Origin: Candidatus Bathyarchaeota archaeon
GTDB lineage: Archaea > Asgardarchaeota > Lokiarchaeia > Sigyniarchaeales > Sigyniarchaeaceae
Direction: 5' to 3'
NCBI GenBank assembly: GCA_014729935.1
Contig: WJJB01000448.1
Span: 1 to 21,554, forward strand
DNA length: 21,554 bases
How positions within the stretch are numbered: the first letter of the stretch is position 1; each line of letters begins with the position of its first letter. A program made the translations under genes and the position numbers. The notes under the pieces are model-generated. The model saw only the letters and a program-made list of their open reading frames with translations, searched no databases and was not told the DNA's origin. Positions 20,231-21,554 of this stretch are shown piece by piece.

Positions 20231-21554
20231 ATGAGACTCGTGGAAAAAGGTTGGATGGAATTAAAGGAAGAGGTGATAGATGCAGACAAGTGTTGCCAGT
20301 GCGGTAATTGCACTGCCGTCTGCGATGCCATCAGGATGACCGTGCATGGACCCATTGCAGATTCGGATCTTTGCCAGGAACGTCCCACCTGTAAGGATGG
20401 TCTTGGGACTTGTTACAACCTGTGTCCAAGGACGAGAGATAATCCAATCTCACCTCACCTTCTTGATTCATGGGTGAACGGCGTGTCAGGCATGCTTGAA
20501 TCCAATCCTTTCCACCACGAGATCCAGGTATTTGCGGTGAGGGCGGTTCCAAGGGATCGATTTCCAATTATTGGTGGCGCAGGCTCCATTCGGGCGTTAT
20601 TGCTCGCAGGCATCAAGGAGGAAATAATCGATGGTATTGTGCATTCAAGTACCCTTTCCGGGGTGCAGGAAGTGCTGGACACGGAAGCCGAGCTGTTAAA
20701 TGATGGCAGGCAATTCCAGCTTCCCTACGCTCCCAACAACATCCTGTTGGATGCCGTTTCGAATGGCTACCAAGATTTGGCAGTAATTGGAAGCGGTTGC
20801 GAAATACAAGCATTAAGACACGCCCAAAACCATCCAATCTTGGATTTCGAGTTGCACGAGCTGGTCCGCCTTGCAATCGGGTGTTTTTGCTTTTTCAAGC
20901 CCCGTCCAGATAGGTTGAACCAACTTTTAAATGGAAACCAAGATAAGCAAGAGATAACGAGAATAATCAAGGAGCCCGGTTCCTTTCACTACCAGATTGA
21001 AGAAGGAGGGACATCAAGGCGCATCCGTGCAAGGACATTCATTGACGCAAGTAAGGGTACCTGTCCTTCCTGCATGGACCACGTGGGCAACCTTGCAGAT
21101 ATCAGCATCGGACAGATTGATGCAATGGTAGGCTGGGACATGGTGATCATTCGGTCCCAGGTGGGTCGTGATGTCTTGGAGGCTGCTAAAAAACACCGGT
21201 TTGTTGAAGTTCGAGAAGTTCATGGCGTGATTGAAGACCTTATGTTGGAAATCACCCGGAATCGAATTAAATTTCTATCAATACAAGAAATAGATATTGT
21301 AGGTCCCAAGGTGAAACATTTTTGGTTCAAGAGCCCTCGCATCCTTTCTCGATATTCACCCGGACAATTCATCGTGGTCTGGTTACCAGGGGTTGATTTT
21401 CTTCCCATGACAATTAGTGCGATCGATCAGGATAGATTCAGGATATCTGTCAAGCTCGTGGGCGAGGGAACCAAGATGCTCTTTGAGATGCATGAGGGAG
21501 AAGAGGTTGGGATCAGGGGCCCCTATGGAACCGGCTGGGATCTAACCGGGGATG
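20231..21554 (+). CDS. FrhB-like iron-sulfur flavoprotein fused to FNR/PyrK-like reductase domain, 3' partial
   Basis: The frame starts at ATG 20231 and is still open at the right edge (441 residues seen). Residues about 16-35 hold C21-x2-C24-x2-C27-x3-C31 (CCQCGNCTAVC), and further cysteines (C48, C54, C61, C65) may form a second cluster. Residues about 95-335 match the coenzyme F420 hydrogenase/dehydrogenase beta (FrhB) domain, with GCFCF (217-221) and CPSCMDHVGNLADISIG (278-294). From about 345 a flavin-binding barrel begins: YSPGQFIVVWLPG (375-387), LPMTISAI (391-398) and GIRGPYGTGWDL (427-438), as in PyrK and sulfhydrogenase gamma subunits. A nicotinamide domain probably follows outside the window. 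Six bases after korC, it likely links ferredoxin to F420 or NAD(P). Confidence 0.87.
   Translation, partial: MRLVEKGWMELKEEVIDADKCCQCGNCTAVCDAIRMTVHGPIADSDLCQERPTCKDGLGTCYNLCPRTRDNPISPHLLDSWVNGVSGMLESNPFHHEIQVFAVRAVPRDRFPIIGGAGSIRALLLAGIKEEIIDGIVHSSTLSGVQEVLDTEAELLNDGRQFQLPYAPNNILLDAVSNGYQDLAVIGSGCEIQALRHAQNHPILDFELHELVRLAIGCFCFFKPRPDRLNQLLNGNQDKQEITRIIKEPGSFHYQIEEGGTSRRIRARTFIDASKGTCPSCMDHVGNLADISIGQIDAMVGWDMVIIRSQVGRDVLEAAKKHRFVEVREVHGVIEDLMLEITRNRIKFLSIQEIDIVGPKVKHFWFKSPRILSRYSPGQFIVVWLPGVDFLPMTISAIDQDRFRISVKLVGEGTKMLFEMHEGEEVGIRGPYGTGWDLTGD

Overview
The window looks like a piece of an Asgard archaeal genome. It has archaeal histone-fold genes, archaeal TATA boxes with near-leaderless starts, intron-bearing archaeal tRNA genes, a full 2-oxoacid:ferredoxin oxidoreductase operon and stand-alone Lrp-type ligand-binding domains. 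It also has eukaryote-like parts: a Rab/Ras-type small GTPase and a HEAT plus leucine-rich-repeat protein. Base composition is moderate. I cannot name the order within Asgard from sequence alone. I see no transposase, phage or CRISPR signature.

Layout. 1-1227: 3' part of a Lys/Pro/Ala-repeat protein entering from the left edge. 1474-1716 (-): small two-helix membrane protein. 1756-2316 (-): a tRNA cluster in the order Lys(CTT), Leu(CAA), Ser(CGA), carrying eight apparent introns (3+3+2) in the D, anticodon and T arms. 2652-3845: TolB-like beta-propeller protein. 3940-4024: intronless tRNA-Ser(TGA). 4245-4802 (-): ferric-reductase-like di-heme membrane protein. 5008-5226 (-): first histone. 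5227-6080: long structured non-coding stretch. 6081-6762: parvulin plus a dicluster ferredoxin. 6749-7594 (-): sugar isomerase-like TIM barrel, back to back with a second histone (7852-8058). 8184-9026: PHP phosphoesterase. 9203-9367 (-): small ribbon-helix-helix regulator, divergent from a HEAT-LRR protein (9532-11742) with a perfect palindrome between them. 11948-13219: DEAD-box helicase. 13299-13808: small GTPase. 14179-14761: two tandem RAM-domain proteins, the second running into tRNA-Arg(CCT). 14850-14946: compact structured element. 14983-15153 (-): possible 56-residue ORF. 15456-15923: TPR fragment, probably decayed. 16134-17021 (-): DMT/NIPA-like transporter. 17282 to the right edge: korD-korA-korB-korC followed six bases later by an FrhB-like iron-sulfur flavoprotein joined to a flavodoxin-reductase-like domain, open at the edge.

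How genes work together. The clearest functional unit is the kor operon. Oxidation of a 2-oxoacid yields reduced ferredoxin, and the co-transcribed FrhB-FNR fusion could pass those electrons to F420 or a nicotinamide. The HEAT-LRR protein and the nearby GTPase fit the signalling-type repertoire of Asgard genomes, but no direct link is shown. The most striking nucleic-acid feature is the cluster of multiply interrupted tRNA genes: its members share an intron in the T loop, and two of the three also have a D-loop insertion.
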